Part shown: piece after piece, positions 1 through 8,286 of the stretch | Layout: each line of letters begins with the position of its first letter | Position numbering within the stretch: position 1 is the first letter of the stretch | Made by a program: the position numbers and the translations under genes | DNA from: Neglectibacter timonensis | GTDB taxonomy: Bacteria > Bacillota > Clostridia > Oscillospirales > Acutalibacteraceae | DNA length: 64,000 bases | Reading direction: 5' to 3' | Assembly: GCF_900048895.1 (NCBI RefSeq) | Contig: NZ_LT160635.1 | Coordinates: forward strand, 62,001 to 126,000 | Notes under the pieces: model-generated | What the model was told of the DNA's origin: nothing | What the model saw: only the letters and a program-made list of their open reading frames with translations | The model's database searches: none

Positions 1-285
1 CCGGGTGATGGGCAGGCCGTCGTCCTTGCGCACGATGGTGTAGGTGGAAAGGGTGGGGCTGACGCCCTTGATCAGGTCGGTGGGGTCGATGCCGAAGCGC
101 TGCGCGCATTTGTAGATAAAGGTAAAGCTGAAATCCGCTTCGCCCGCCTCGCATTTCTGATATTCCTCTTTGGTGACGCCGGTGCATTTTGCCATTTCAT
201 CCTCAGAAAGGCCCGTGATTTCCCGCATGGTGCGGATGCGTTCCGCGACCTCTGCTAGCTGGGTCTTCAAATCTGTTTTCTCCAT
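1..285 (-). CDS. HTH (XRE-type) regulator with start of cupin domain, partial
   Basis: The gene runs off the left edge; 95 codons are visible, in frame to base 1. The first ~65 residues form an XRE-type helix-turn-helix (IRTMREITGLSEDEMAK, then VTKEEYQKCEAG, then FIYKCAQRFGIDPTDLI). They are followed by a stretch (TLSTYTIVRKDDGLPITR) that looks like the lead-in to a C-terminal cupin, as in XRE-cupin regulators. The ATG at 285 has an AAGGGGAAAC ribosome site just upstream. The gene is the first ORF downstream of a T-box leader whose terminator ends about 125 bases before the ATG, so it and whatever follows beyond the window edge are probably controlled by aminoacylation of a tRNA. Target genes are unknown. 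The family call is solid for the HTH and moderate for the cupin. Confidence 0.8.
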   Translation of the reverse strand, partial: MEKTDLKTQLAEVAERIRTMREITGLSEDEMAKCTGVTKEEYQKCEAGEADFSFTFIYKCAQRFGIDPTDLIKGVSPTLSTYTIVRKDDGLPITR

Positions 286-410
286 GGTAAGTTTCCCCTT
301 TCTTTGGCTTATTATGAATGAGAAGCCGTTTAAATTGAATGACGCGCTGGCAGCTTTGTCCGGCGGCGTTGGCTTTTCGTTTTATCCGCGGATTCTACAG
401 GACCAGGCCA

Positions 411-735
411 AATAAAAAACCGTCTCAAAAGATGATATGCTCATCTCTTGAGACGGAATAAACTCCGCGGTACCACTCAAATTGCGCTTTCGCGCCACCT
501 TGTCGGGCTCCAGCAAGCCCTATGCACTAACGCAGCATACGCAGGAAAGGCTTACTGCCCGGGAGCTCCGGGATTCGGCTTTCCGGCTCGGAAGGGATGG
601 GCATAAGCCCCCAGAAGGGAAGGGCTTCAGGAATTCTCCGCATTGGCTCGCAGCAGCCGCCAACTCTCTGAAACGGATAAAATTCAGGCCGTCTTCGTCA
701 TCGCCTTTTCTTTTATACAGTTGTAAAAGATTGTA
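411..735 (-). promoter_or_regulatory. T-box leader with terminator (no tRNA ligase directly downstream)
   Basis: Read on the minus strand, the canonical T-box sequence TGGTACCGCGG (475-465) precedes a strong terminator. Its arms at 456-442 and 434-420 pair over 15 bases, and a U-run follows to 411. Further upstream is a long Stem I-like region with the conserved CAGAGAG motif and a GGCGGCTGCTGCGAGCC apical hairpin. By analogy with the proS T-box in this window, the GAA-GCC-C-TTC stretch suggests a GCC (Ala) specifier, but the specifier-loop fold is not clean and TTC (Phe) or CTG (Leu) cannot be excluded. The next gene is an HTH/cupin regulator, not an aminoacyl-tRNA synthetase. This element explains the gene-free stretch 286-856. 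Confidence 0.88.
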
Positions 736-739
736 ATTG

Positions 740-768
740 ATAGTACACCAACTTTCGCAGGTTGTCAA
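740..768 (-). promoter_or_regulatory. sigma-A promoter of the T-box leader
   Basis: TTGACA (768-763) and TACTAT (745-740) are separated by exactly 17 bases, placing the start point just before T-box Stem I. Confidence 0.75.
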
Positions 769-856
769 GAGCAATCCTGCAAAAAATTTTCATCTTCAAG
801 GCGTTTCGGAAACGAGAACGTCAGAGAAAACCGGAATGGCGCGGCGATTCCTAATT

Positions 857-2281
857 TTATAGGGAAAGTGCCGCAGGCCCGGCGGATTCCGGCAGCAGGC
901 TGCTGAAATAGTTCCGGAGCTTCTGTTCCTCGCCAGCCAAAAAGCTGCCCCAGGCGGCGGAAAAAATTTCCGGTCCGTCCTGCAGGCATTGCTCCAGATG
1001 GTAAGCCCTCTCAGAATATTCGTCATGGAGGCAGCGGCCCTTTAAGCGCAGCAGGGTAAAGGGATATCCCCAGAGGAGCAGTTCCCGGATTCTGCCGTAG
1101 CATTCCCGGATGGAGGCGAGAGGGCACTGCTCTTCTACAAAGGTGAGGCAGATGTCAAAACAGAGATATTCCTGCTTTTCCTCCCTCAGCCGTTTGAAAC
1201 TTTCCAGCAGCCACAGGCGCTGTTCCGGAGAGACAGCCTCCAGCGTGTAGCGGGATACCTGGGGGATGGTCAGCGTCAGCAGCTGCAGGCTTTCCAGATA
1301 GAGCCGCAGGCCCACCTGGATTTCCGGCCTGGAATAATCGGTTTCCCGGGGCTCCATATAGACCAGCGTTCCCTTTCCCTGCTGGGGCAGTACAACGCCC
1401 AGCTGTTCCAGAATATCCAGGGAACGCCGCACCGTATTGCGGGAAACCCCGTATCGTTCCATCATCTTGGGGAGGGAGGGCAGATAGCTCCCCACAGGAT
1501 ATTGGCCTGAGAGAATGCCGGAGATCATCCGGGAAGCCAGGGAGTACCGCAGCTGGGGACGCAGCCGGCTGACGGTCCATCGGAAAGGCACCGGCTCTTC
1601 CTGATCCGGAGGGCATTCCGCTTTGACCTCCCGGAGAAAGGCAAACAGCGCCTCGGACGCCTTCCTGCAGGAGGTTTCAAAACGCCCGTTCAGGAGGGCT
1701 GCGATGTCTTCCCGGGAGCTTATGCCAGGCTCCAGACGAAAGGGCACCTCCCCTTTCGCCCCTTCCAGGTAGGGGAACTGAAGATAGCGGATGGCCTCCC
1801 AGTAAAGATTCAGCGCCAGCCGGTTTTTGAGAGAGCGGATGGCCAGCAGATGGAATTCCACCGGCAGGGCCGCCGGACTGTGAGCGGGGTCCTCCAGACC
1901 GTGCCGGAGCTGCGCCCAGTCCTCCTCCTCCCAGCAGTCCAGCCCCGCCCTCCAGAGAGGCTCCAGAAGAAGCTTCGCGGACAGCGCCAGATCCCGAATC
2001 CCCTCCTCGCGGGGAACAAAGTATCTGGCGGCGTTTTTCCGGAAACTGCCCTTGGGAACCCGGCAGGCTACCTTTGCCGTCTTTCTGGCGTCGACCTTCA
2101 GATAGCCCTTCTTCTCCAGTTCGCTGAAGGCACAGCGAACCGTGGCGGGCGCCAAATGAAACATGGCGCAAATTTTGGGAATAGAGGGCAGGCTGTCCCC
2201 ACAGGAATAGAGTCCGTACAGAATACCGGCTTCATAATATTCGGAAACGAGCTTATAAAGACCTGCATCGAAATCCATCAT
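857..2281 (-). CDS. transcriptional regulator with two GntR-type winged helices
   Basis: A protein of 474 aa with two separate GntR-family winged helix-turn-helix domains. One is at the N-terminus (about 5-75: DSLPSIPKICAMFHLAPATVR, then AFSELEKKGYL). The second is in the middle (about 235-310: SYLPSLPKMMERYGVSRNTVR, then SLDILEQLGVVLPQQGKGT). Each is followed by a helical region that resembles neither the FCD, UTRA nor MocR aminotransferase domains. Duplicated GntR regulators are unusual, because most members carry one DNA-binding domain and dimerise. The start is the ATG at 2281, preceded by AGGGTG; an in-frame GTG six bases upstream (2287) is the alternative. The gene stands alone and its target is unknown. 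It could recognise a direct or inverted pair of half-sites as a monomer. Confidence 0.8.
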   Translation of the reverse strand: MMDFDAGLYKLVSEYYEAGILYGLYSCGDSLPSIPKICAMFHLAPATVRCAFSELEKKGYLKVDARKTAKVACRVPKGSFRKNAARYFVPREEGIRDLALSAKLLLEPLWRAGLDCWEEEDWAQLRHGLEDPAHSPAALPVEFHLLAIRSLKNRLALNLYWEAIRYLQFPYLEGAKGEVPFRLEPGISSREDIAALLNGRFETSCRKASEALFAFLREVKAECPPDQEEPVPFRWTVSRLRPQLRYSLASRMISGILSGQYPVGSYLPSLPKMMERYGVSRNTVRRSLDILEQLGVVLPQQGKGTLVYMEPRETDYSRPEIQVGLRLYLESLQLLTLTIPQVSRYTLEAVSPEQRLWLLESFKRLREEKQEYLCFDICLTFVEEQCPLASIRECYGRIRELLLWGYPFTLLRLKGRCLHDEYSERAYHLEQCLQDGPEIFSAAWGSFLAGEEQKLRNYFSSLLPESAGPAALSL

Positions 2282-2450
2282 TTTCACCCTGTTCTATCAT
2301 ATCACAAGTTCCAAAAAGTTTCCTCCAAGATTTTCTAAATACCACAGGGAAGAGTTCGCAGCCGCCTGCTTTTTAAGAAGCTGATTCCGGTTAAACTCAC
2401 GAAACTGAAACAGACGGCAAAGGTTTCACCGTCACAAACAGCTGCCGGAA

Positions 2451-2481
2451 GTATAGCCCAAGCCGGGAGCTTGGGCTATAC
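2451..2481. other. perfect 13-bp inverted repeat in an intergenic region
   Basis: Arms GTATAGCCCAAGC (2451-2463) and GCTTGGGCTATAC (2469-2481) surround a 5-base loop. The repeat lies between the GntR-type regulator (start 2281) and the 3' end of the aldo/keto reductase (2574). No U-run follows on either strand, so it is either a weak terminator of the minus-strand reductase gene or a protein-binding palindrome. Confidence 0.5.
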
Positions 2482-2573
2482 CCGGGCCGGAGCAGGGCGC
2501 CGGAAGATAAAACAAGGAAACCTGCCGGCAGGCAGGCTTCCTCGGAGGGATCGGCGGCATTCAGCCGGACCCG

Positions 2574-3428
2574 TCAGAACGTTGTGGTATCCGGGTCGGA
2601 GGAATAGCCCACGCAGCCCTTCAGGTCTGCAATCAGCTGCACGTCGGAGGAATCCAGCTCGAAGTCAAACACCTGGGTGTTCTCCCGGATCCTGGAAGGC
2701 GTAACGGACTTCGGCAGGGGAAGGTATCCGCGCTGCAGGCTCCAGCGGATACAGATCTGCGCGATGGACTTCTGGTACTTTTCGGCGAGCGCCTTCATTT
2801 CCGGCACCTCGAAAATCTTCCCCACACCCAGAGGGCTGTAGGCCTCCAGCAGGATATTGTGAGTGCGGCAGTATTCCACAACCTCATCCTGGGTATCTCC
2901 CGGGCACAGGCGGATTTGGTTGACCATGGGGGCGATTTCCGCCGTCCTGCTCAACTCCTCCATGTGGCGGGGCCGGAAATTGCTGATGCCGATTGCGCGG
3001 ATCCGCTTGCTCCGGTACAGCTCTTCGAAGGCCTTCCAGGTGCCTGCGTTGGCCTCCTGCCAGTGGTCGCGGAAGGCGATGGGGTTGGGCCAGTGGATCA
3101 GGAACAGGTCCAGGTAATCCGTCCCCAGTTTCTCCAGGGTCGTCTCAAAGGCGGCAAGGGTTTTCTCGTAGCCATGCTCGCTGTTCGTCAGCTTTGAGGT
3201 GAGGAACAGCTCCTTCCGGTCAATGCCGCTCTGCTTTACGGCAATGCCCACGCTCTCCTCGTTTCCGTAGCCCTGAGCCGTATCGATATGGCGGTAGCCC
3301 GCTTCAAGGGCGCTGAGGACCGAGGAGACGGCCACTTCCCCGTTGGGCGTCTGCCAGGTTCCGAACCCGATGCAGGGGATTTTTACGCCGTTTGCCAGGG
3401 TATAGCAGTCTGTCAATGCTTTCATCAT
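2574..3428 (-). CDS. aldo/keto reductase
   Basis: A 284-aa NAD(P)H-dependent aldo/keto reductase with a TIM-barrel fold, likely reducing aldehydes or ketones in the cytoplasm. The catalytic tetrad is visible: Asp49 and Tyr54 (HIDTAQGYGNE), Lys79 (LTSKL) and His112 (LIHWPNP). Family signatures GIKxSNF-like (IRAIGISNF) and the C-terminal cofactor-binding LPKSVTPSRIREN are also present. Length and order match the bacterial 2,5-diketo-gluconate reductase-like group. The start is the first of two tandem ATGs, seven bases after GGGAGGT. It is monocistronic; no neighbour reveals the substrate. Confidence 0.92.
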   Translation of the reverse strand: MMKALTDCYTLANGVKIPCIGFGTWQTPNGEVAVSSVLSALEAGYRHIDTAQGYGNEESVGIAVKQSGIDRKELFLTSKLTNSEHGYEKTLAAFETTLEKLGTDYLDLFLIHWPNPIAFRDHWQEANAGTWKAFEELYRSKRIRAIGISNFRPRHMEELSRTAEIAPMVNQIRLCPGDTQDEVVEYCRTHNILLEAYSPLGVGKIFEVPEMKALAEKYQKSIAQICIRWSLQRGYLPLPKSVTPSRIRENTQVFDFELDSSDVQLIADLKGCVGYSSDPDTTTF

Positions 3429-3587
3429 TTTAAATACCTCCCGTGTTTTGAGCCGGCATCTGCCGGCCCTACCGCTGTTTTCTCAATCATATACCTTAAC
3501 GTCGGGGAGAAGTCAATAGGAAAAGGGGCCGCGGGAAAAATAAATTCTGGAAAAGCCGTCCTGTCGGAAACCCCCAGGGATGGGAAA

Positions 3588-3613
3588 TGCCCTCCCGGGA
3601 TCCCGGGAGGGCA
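3588..3613 (-). terminator. 26-base perfect palindrome after the rhomboid-like gene
   Basis: TGCCCTCCCGGGA is followed directly by its reverse complement (3588-3600 and 3601-3613), just past the stop of the minus-strand gene ending at 3627. It is very GC-rich but lacks a U-run, so it is a probable but imperfect intrinsic terminator. Confidence 0.5.
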
Positions 3614-3626
3614 TAAAACAGGCAGC

Positions 3627-4277
3627 TCAGTACCGCCGGTTATTTTTCCGAAAGTTGTACCTGGTTTTCCAGAAACCCGCCTGCTGCTTTGCGTTGCGCA
3701 GGAGATCACCGCCGAAGAACAGCACGATGTTCAGCAGGGCGAACAGGATGGCAAGCTTTGAAGGCCAGCCACCCGCGAAGAATGCAAAGATAAAATACAG
3801 GGCGTCCAACAGGGCCAGCCATTTGATTTTGATGGGCAGGAAGAAGAACACCAGCACCTGATTGTCGGGATAGATGGCGGCAAAGGCCAGAAAGAGGGAC
3901 ATGTTGAGAAATCCGTTCGCAGCGTAGCCTGTGATCAGCCCGGAGCAGACGGCGCCCAGCACGCCCACCAGGTAAAAGATGTTGAAGCGGAAGCTGCCCC
4001 AGGCACTTTCCAGCCCGTTGCCGATCAGGCAGTAAAAATAGAGGCTGAACAAAATCCAGATGGGGGAGCTGTTTGGGGGGAGAAAGAGAAAGGTGACCAG
4101 CCGCCAGACCTCTCCCCGGAGGATGAGAGACCGGTCGAAATAGAGCGCGGCGGAGACCTGGCCGCCCAGGACCAGATCCGTTACATAGACGGCAAGCATG
4201 ACGCCTGTGATAAAATACATCAGATGAGGGATGGAATGCCTGCCGAATTTGCGTTCGAGAGAGTCAATCCAGTTCAT
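3627..4277 (-). CDS. rhomboid-like membrane protein, apparently non-catalytic
   Basis: A 216-aa protein with about six hydrophobic segments and the rhomboid fold landmarks RGEVWRLVTFLFLPP (loop 1), GNGLESAWGSFRFNIFYLVG and NMSLFLAFAAIYPDNQ. Active rhomboid proteases need a GxSG serine and a late-helix histidine. Here the equivalent position reads LNMSLFLAF, without the flanking glycines, and no transmembrane histidine is visible, so it is likely a pseudoprotease or derlin-like protein. AAAGGA lies upstream of the ATG. It is monocistronic, followed by a palindrome. The fold call is good; loss of activity is inferred from missing residues. Confidence 0.72.
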   Translation of the reverse strand: MNWIDSLERKFGRHSIPHLMYFITGVMLAVYVTDLVLGGQVSAALYFDRSLILRGEVWRLVTFLFLPPNSSPIWILFSLYFYCLIGNGLESAWGSFRFNIFYLVGVLGAVCSGLITGYAANGFLNMSLFLAFAAIYPDNQVLVFFFLPIKIKWLALLDALYFIFAFFAGGWPSKLAILFALLNIVLFFGGDLLRNAKQQAGFWKTRYNFRKNNRRY

Positions 4278-4502
4278 AGAGGGAATTCCTTTCTGCCTGT
4301 AAGCTTTGTTACAGCATACCAGCCTTTTGAGAGGCTGTCAAATCGCCTCGGCTTTTCAGAAAGGTTGCAGGAAAGGCCTTGCAGAGAAAGCCCCGTCCGC
4401 CTCCCCTCGGGCGAAGGGAAGGAAGACGGGGCCGTCGTGTCCCGGGCGTCCGGCAGAACCTGCAGGCGGGTGCGCCCCCGCTGCACCCTCAGCAGGGCGG
4501 AG

Positions 4503-5075
4503 TTACACCGGCCGGAACCCGAAGTAGCTGAGCAGGCCGTAGTAAATGCCCCGGGCAAAGCCCGGCTGGTCGTCCCGCAGCTTCCGGGCGTCTTCGGTAT
4601 TGGAGAGATACCCCAGCTCCACCAGTACGGCAGGCATGGCGGTGCGGCGCAGGACGTAAAGGGATGGGTTCAGGCGTACGCCGTTATCCCTGGTGCCTGC
4701 CTGCGCCACAAGGGAATTCAGGATGTGCTGGGCCAGCCAGTAGGCTTGGGTGTAAGTCTGGTAAACGTAGACCTCGCTGCCGTTGATGGCGGGGTTTGTA
4801 TTGGAATTGCAGTGGATGCTGACAAAATAGTCGGCGGGCCAGGAGTTGGCCATGCTGACCCGCTGCTGCAGGCTGCCGGCATTGCTGGTACCCAGGCTTT
4901 CCGTGGGCGTGGTGCGCGAGGTGCGGGCGGTAAACCGGGGATCGTCGTTGAGCAGCTCCGCCAGGTAGATCCCCACATTGTAGGTGACGTCCTGCTCCCG
5001 CAGGCCGTTGCCCTCCGCCCCCGCGTTGGGGCCGCTGGGATTGTGGCCCTGGTCGATAAAAATGCGGATTGGCAA
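4503..5075 (-). CDS. N-acetylmuramoyl-L-alanine amidase (Amidase_3)
   Basis: A 190-aa zinc amidase that cleaves the bond between N-acetylmuramic acid and L-Ala in peptidoglycan. Zinc ligands and the catalytic acid can be read: His11 (IDQGHNP), Glu27 (GLRE), His88 (SIHCNSN) and Glu153 (LVELGYLSN). The domain fills the whole protein. No signal peptide or wall-binding repeats are visible, unlike CwlC/LytC-type enzymes, so it may act in mother-cell lysis or germination, or be exported by another route. The start is a TTG at 5075, preceded by AGGAGGG at good spacing. It is a single gene between unrelated neighbours. Confidence 0.9.
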   Translation of the reverse strand: MPIRIFIDQGHNPSGPNAGAEGNGLREQDVTYNVGIYLAELLNDDPRFTARTSRTTPTESLGTSNAGSLQQRVSMANSWPADYFVSIHCNSNTNPAINGSEVYVYQTYTQAYWLAQHILNSLVAQAGTRDNGVRLNPSLYVLRRTAMPAVLVELGYLSNTEDARKLRDDQPGFARGIYYGLLSYFGFRPV

Positions 5076-5227
5076 GAAAAAGCCCTCCTTTCTTACTTTC
5101 TTTTACTCTATCCTATTCCGGAGAAACGCCGGAAGTGCGGAAAAGGCCTGGAAAGCAAAGGGGGACTGGCTGTGACGTCTTCCGCGCTTTTCCGCCATGT
5201 AGGCATGTCCTGTCAGCAGGAACATGC

Positions 5228-6520
5228 TTACATGATCTGCGCGCCGGAGACATAGGCGGACAGCATGACGCCCAGAAAAACGGCTTCCCCGGCCAGAAGC
5301 AGCCGCCGCAGGGTGGGACGGTTCTCTGTGAGGGCCGCCAAAAAAAGGAAGAAGACGAAGCCGCAGGAGAGATACCTGCCGCCGCTGATCAGCCAGGAAA
5401 GGGAATAGTTGGCGATCAGATAGCAGAAGCCGTAGGCCAGCAGGCTTGCCGGAAGCTTTCTGTTCCGGATGCCCGCGGCCAGCAGAAGGAAAAAGGCGGG
5501 AAGGAGAAGCAGCTCCGGCAGCCAGATGGCCCAGCCCAGGGTATTTCCAAAGTTTTTTACGAGGTAATTCCAGAGCGTGACCACCACCTTGGAAATCCAC
5601 ATGGGCCCCTGGTACCAGTGCTTTTGATGAGTCACAAAGGCAAAGGCGTCCCCGTCCACGATGAAATTCAGCAGCAGATAGGAAAGCGTCCCCAGCAGAG
5701 GGCAGAGCAGCAGCGGGATTTTGCGGGCAAGCGCCTTCCAGGCCGCCCGGAGGGACTGCCCTGCCGGGGGCCGCAGGGGCTGTACGGTTTTCAGCAGCTC
5801 CACAGCCGCCGGGACCAGGACCAGAAAGCCCGTCATCCGGGTCATGGCGGACAGGCAGCCCCACACCGCGTAAGCGGCCCATTTGTGCCGGAGCGCGCAG
5901 TAACAGGCGGCTGAGGTGGTCAGCAGGAACAGCCCCTCCGTCATCACGGTACCGAAGAAAAAGGAGTAGGGGAAAAGGGAGAGGAACAGCACCGCGTCCT
6001 CCGCTGTCTTTTTTCCGCTGCATTCGACGCCTGTTTTGTAAACCCAGCAGCAGCCCCAGGCATAACAAAGCGTGGAGAGCAGCGCGCCGGCCAGGGCGGT
6101 ATTTGGGAGCACCCAGGAAAGCAGCCTGACCAGCCAGACGTAGCAGGGAAAGAATACGAGAAAGAGGTGTTGTCCGTCTTCCTGATAGCCGGAATAGCCC
6201 TGGCCGGCCAGATTGATATAGTGCCGCACATCCCAGAGTTCCAGCCGCTGGAAGCATTCCTGAAAAGAAATGGATTCCCTGGCCTGCAGCATGACGCAGG
6301 CTACTGCGGCAAAGAGCACCAGAAGCCGTATGGCAAGGGCGGTCAGGAAAATTCTCCGTTGTTCCGGACAGCGTTCCTCTTCCGTCCTCTGGGGTTCGCC
6401 CCACAGGGAGGGGAATCGTCGAAAGAGATTTGGGGAAGCCCCCCAGGCCGCGGCGCAGCGGAGGAGAAGGGCGGCCAAACAGAGCAGCATAGGCAGGGTG
6501 AGCAGCAGGTGGGACAGCAC
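5228..6520 (-). CDS. integral membrane mannosyltransferase-like protein (PIG-V/COG5542 type)
   Basis: A 430-aa polytopic protein with roughly ten hydrophobic segments. Near the N-terminus it has the GT-C style acidic motif ELWDVRHYINLAGQGY and then FFPCYVWLVRLLS, the arrangement seen in PIG-V-like mannosyltransferases that use lipid-linked sugar donors. FLSLFPYSFFFGTVMTEG is a second characteristic block. The function is probably sugar transfer to a lipid or surface polymer on the outer face of the membrane. The start is GTG at 6520, with AAGGAG upstream; the stop overlaps a hairpin at 5196-5233. A larger Pro/Arg-rich reading frame on the same strand was rejected as a shadow. Confidence 0.8.
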   Translation of the reverse strand: MLSHLLLTLPMLLCLAALLLRCAAAWGASPNLFRRFPSLWGEPQRTEEERCPEQRRIFLTALAIRLLVLFAAVACVMLQARESISFQECFQRLELWDVRHYINLAGQGYSGYQEDGQHLFLVFFPCYVWLVRLLSWVLPNTALAGALLSTLCYAWGCCWVYKTGVECSGKKTAEDAVLFLSLFPYSFFFGTVMTEGLFLLTTSAACYCALRHKWAAYAVWGCLSAMTRMTGFLVLVPAAVELLKTVQPLRPPAGQSLRAAWKALARKIPLLLCPLLGTLSYLLLNFIVDGDAFAFVTHQKHWYQGPMWISKVVVTLWNYLVKNFGNTLGWAIWLPELLLLPAFFLLLAAGIRNRKLPASLLAYGFCYLIANYSLSWLISGGRYLSCGFVFFLFLAALTENRPTLRRLLLAGEAVFLGVMLSAYVSGAQIM

Positions 6521-6610
6521 GGCGCTTTCTCCTTTCCGGGGGTTTATGCAGATCCGTCATCCTTTAGACGAACTGCCCGGGGAGTTCCTTACGGGGCTTC
6601 CGGCAAAAAA

Positions 6611-6635
6611 GGCCCGCAGATTATCTCTGCGGGCC
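6611..6635 (-). terminator. intrinsic terminator
   Basis: On the minus strand GGCCCGCAGA and TCTGCGGGCC pair around a short loop and are followed by six Ts. The hairpin lies 30 bases past the stop of the gene ending at 6665. Confidence 0.85.
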
Positions 6636-6664
6636 AGAGCGGATTTTTCTGCCGCTTTTGGGGC

Positions 6665-7123
6665 TCATTCTTTTGTCCTGAGACCCGAACGCAGAAGGAA
6701 TTCCCGCTTTGCAGCGGGGAACTTTCTGGCGGGATAGAATTTGGAGACAGAGGAACGGCTGAGCGCGGCGAATTGGAAACCCCGGAACAGTCCCAGATCG
6801 ATCCCCAGAAAGTAGACGCCGTTGGCAAAGGCCAAAACCCTGCTGTCGGGGAAAATGGAGATGCCGTCGATTTCCACGCCGTTTTCGTAGAGCGTCAGAA
6901 ATTCACAGACAGCGTCGTAGGCCTTGCGCAGCTTTTTGAGCATGGCCTTCTGGGCGGCGGTTTCCGTGCCGTCCGCCCGTCCGGCATAGGCGCCGTCCGG
7001 AAAGACGACGGCAAGCACCTCGCCGTCCAGGTGGAACTCAAAGGATTTGTCCTCCCGGCAGTATTTTGCGGTGCAGCCCAGCCTGGCGGCCTGGCGGGCA
7101 AGTTCAAAGGGCACTCTGCTCAT
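6665..7123 (-). CDS. conserved-looking protein of unknown function
   Basis: A 152-aa soluble protein starting MSRVPFELARQAARLG. I do not recognise the family. It has a mixed alpha/beta pattern with no signal peptide or membrane segment and a basic C-terminus (PARKFPAAKREFLLRSGLRTKE). The chosen ATG at 7123 has GGGAGGGAT seven bases upstream. An upstream in-frame extension to 7231 lacks any ribosome site and was rejected. It is divergent from the DegV gene and followed by a clear terminator, so it is an independent transcription unit. Confidence 0.72.
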   Translation of the reverse strand: MSRVPFELARQAARLGCTAKYCREDKSFEFHLDGEVLAVVFPDGAYAGRADGTETAAQKAMLKKLRKAYDAVCEFLTLYENGVEIDGISIFPDSRVLAFANGVYFLGIDLGLFRGFQFAALSRSSVSKFYPARKFPAAKREFLLRSGLRTKE

Positions 7124-7343
7124 GGCGATCCCTCCCAAAATAAGCTCTTGTTCCAGAGTATGCCGGGATTGGAATTTTGCCCCGAAAAAGAAAGAGCTGG
7201 GCCCGGCGTATAGAAAAAACTTCCAGCGCACAGACTAGAAAAGCATGGAGTAAACCCGGCGCGGTTTGTGCATCGGTCCCCAGGGAGGAACGGGTGCGCG
7301 CACGGCGGGCGCTCAACAAAAAACGAAAAGAGGAGGGGTTCTG

Positions 7344-8183
7344 ATGCGGATTGTCACGGATTCGGCGGCAGATTTTGAACCGGAAGAGCTTGTCCGGCTG
7401 GGTGTGGAGAGCGTCTCTCTGGGCGTATCCTTCGGAGAAACCTTTTACCGGGAGAATGAGACGCTGACGAAAGCGCAGTTCTATACCCAGCTGCAGGAGC
7501 ACAGAGAATTTCCCCAGACCTCGCAGCCCTCCCCTCAGGAATTCCGGCGGGTCTTCGGCCAGGCCCAGGAAATGGGGGAGGAGACCCTGGGGGTGTTTTT
7601 GTCCTCAGGCCTCAGCGGTACCTTCCAGGGCGCGGAACTGGCAAAAAGCGACCTGGAATACCAGGGCTGCTGTCTGGTGGACAGTCTCACCGCTTCTGCA
7701 GGGCAGCGGATTCTGGTGGAGCATGCGGCCGCCCTGCGGGAGTGCGGGAAGAGCGCAGTCGAAATCGCCGCCGCGTTGGAACAGCTGAAAGGGAGAGTGG
7801 TCCTCTATGCCTGCCTGGACACCCTGAAATATCTCCAGAAGGGCGGGCGCATTTCCACGGCGGCAGCTGTGATTGGGGCGGTGGCCGGCGTCAAGCCCAT
7901 CCTCACCGTCACAAGAGAGGGAAAGCCGGAGATTGTTTCCAAGGCCCTGGGGATGCGGAGGGCCGTCGCCTATCTGCGGAAACAGCTGAGAGAAAAGAGG
8001 CCGGACGGCAGCTTCCCGGTGTACTTGATGTACACCCATGTCAGGGAAAACGCCCTGCTCCTGCAGCGGGCGGTGGAAGAGGAGGGAATCCTCGTGCCGG
8101 ACGGCGCCCTTCTGGATGTGGGCGCCGTCATCGGCAGCCATATCGGCCCCAACGCCTGCGGGCTTGTCTATGTCAGGGAATAA
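7344..8183 (+). CDS. DegV family fatty-acid-binding protein
   Basis: A 279-aa DegV/FakB-type protein, which binds a single fatty acid and presents it to the fatty acid kinase FakA for incorporation into phospholipid. Family blocks are the N-terminal IVTDSAADF, the TSQPSP loop (about residue 58), FLSSGLSGTFQGA, VDSLTASAGQR, LKYLQKGGRIS and the C-terminal GAVIGSHIGPNACG. AGGAGGGG lies just before the ATG at 7344. Upstream in-frame codons lack a ribosome site. No FakA gene is visible in the window. Confidence 0.93.
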   Translation: MRIVTDSAADFEPEELVRLGVESVSLGVSFGETFYRENETLTKAQFYTQLQEHREFPQTSQPSPQEFRRVFGQAQEMGEETLGVFLSSGLSGTFQGAELAKSDLEYQGCCLVDSLTASAGQRILVEHAAALRECGKSAVEIAAALEQLKGRVVLYACLDTLKYLQKGGRISTAAAVIGAVAGVKPILTVTREGKPEIVSKALGMRRAVAYLRKQLREKRPDGSFPVYLMYTHVRENALLLQRAVEEEGILVPDGALLDVGAVIGSHIGPNACGLVYVRE

Positions 8184-8228
8184 AGGGAGCGCCGTCCTCC
8201 GGCAAAAACCGCCTTTCGGGCCAAAACC

Positions 8229-8257
8229 TTGATGCGCAGCGTCTTGTCTGGTATACT
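8229..8257 (+). promoter_or_regulatory. promoter of the small gene at 8287
   Basis: TTGATG and TATACT are spaced by 17 bases, 30 bases before the start codon. Confidence 0.65.
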
Positions 8258-8286
8258 AAGCAGAGTATAAGCGGGAGATGATACCG

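Noticed and set aside
5103-6560. Long minus-strand ORF (485 codons) in another frame of the mannosyltransferase gene
   Set aside because: Very rich in Pro, Arg and Gly with no domains; a GC-rich shadow of the membrane protein, which has a ribosome site and clear helices.
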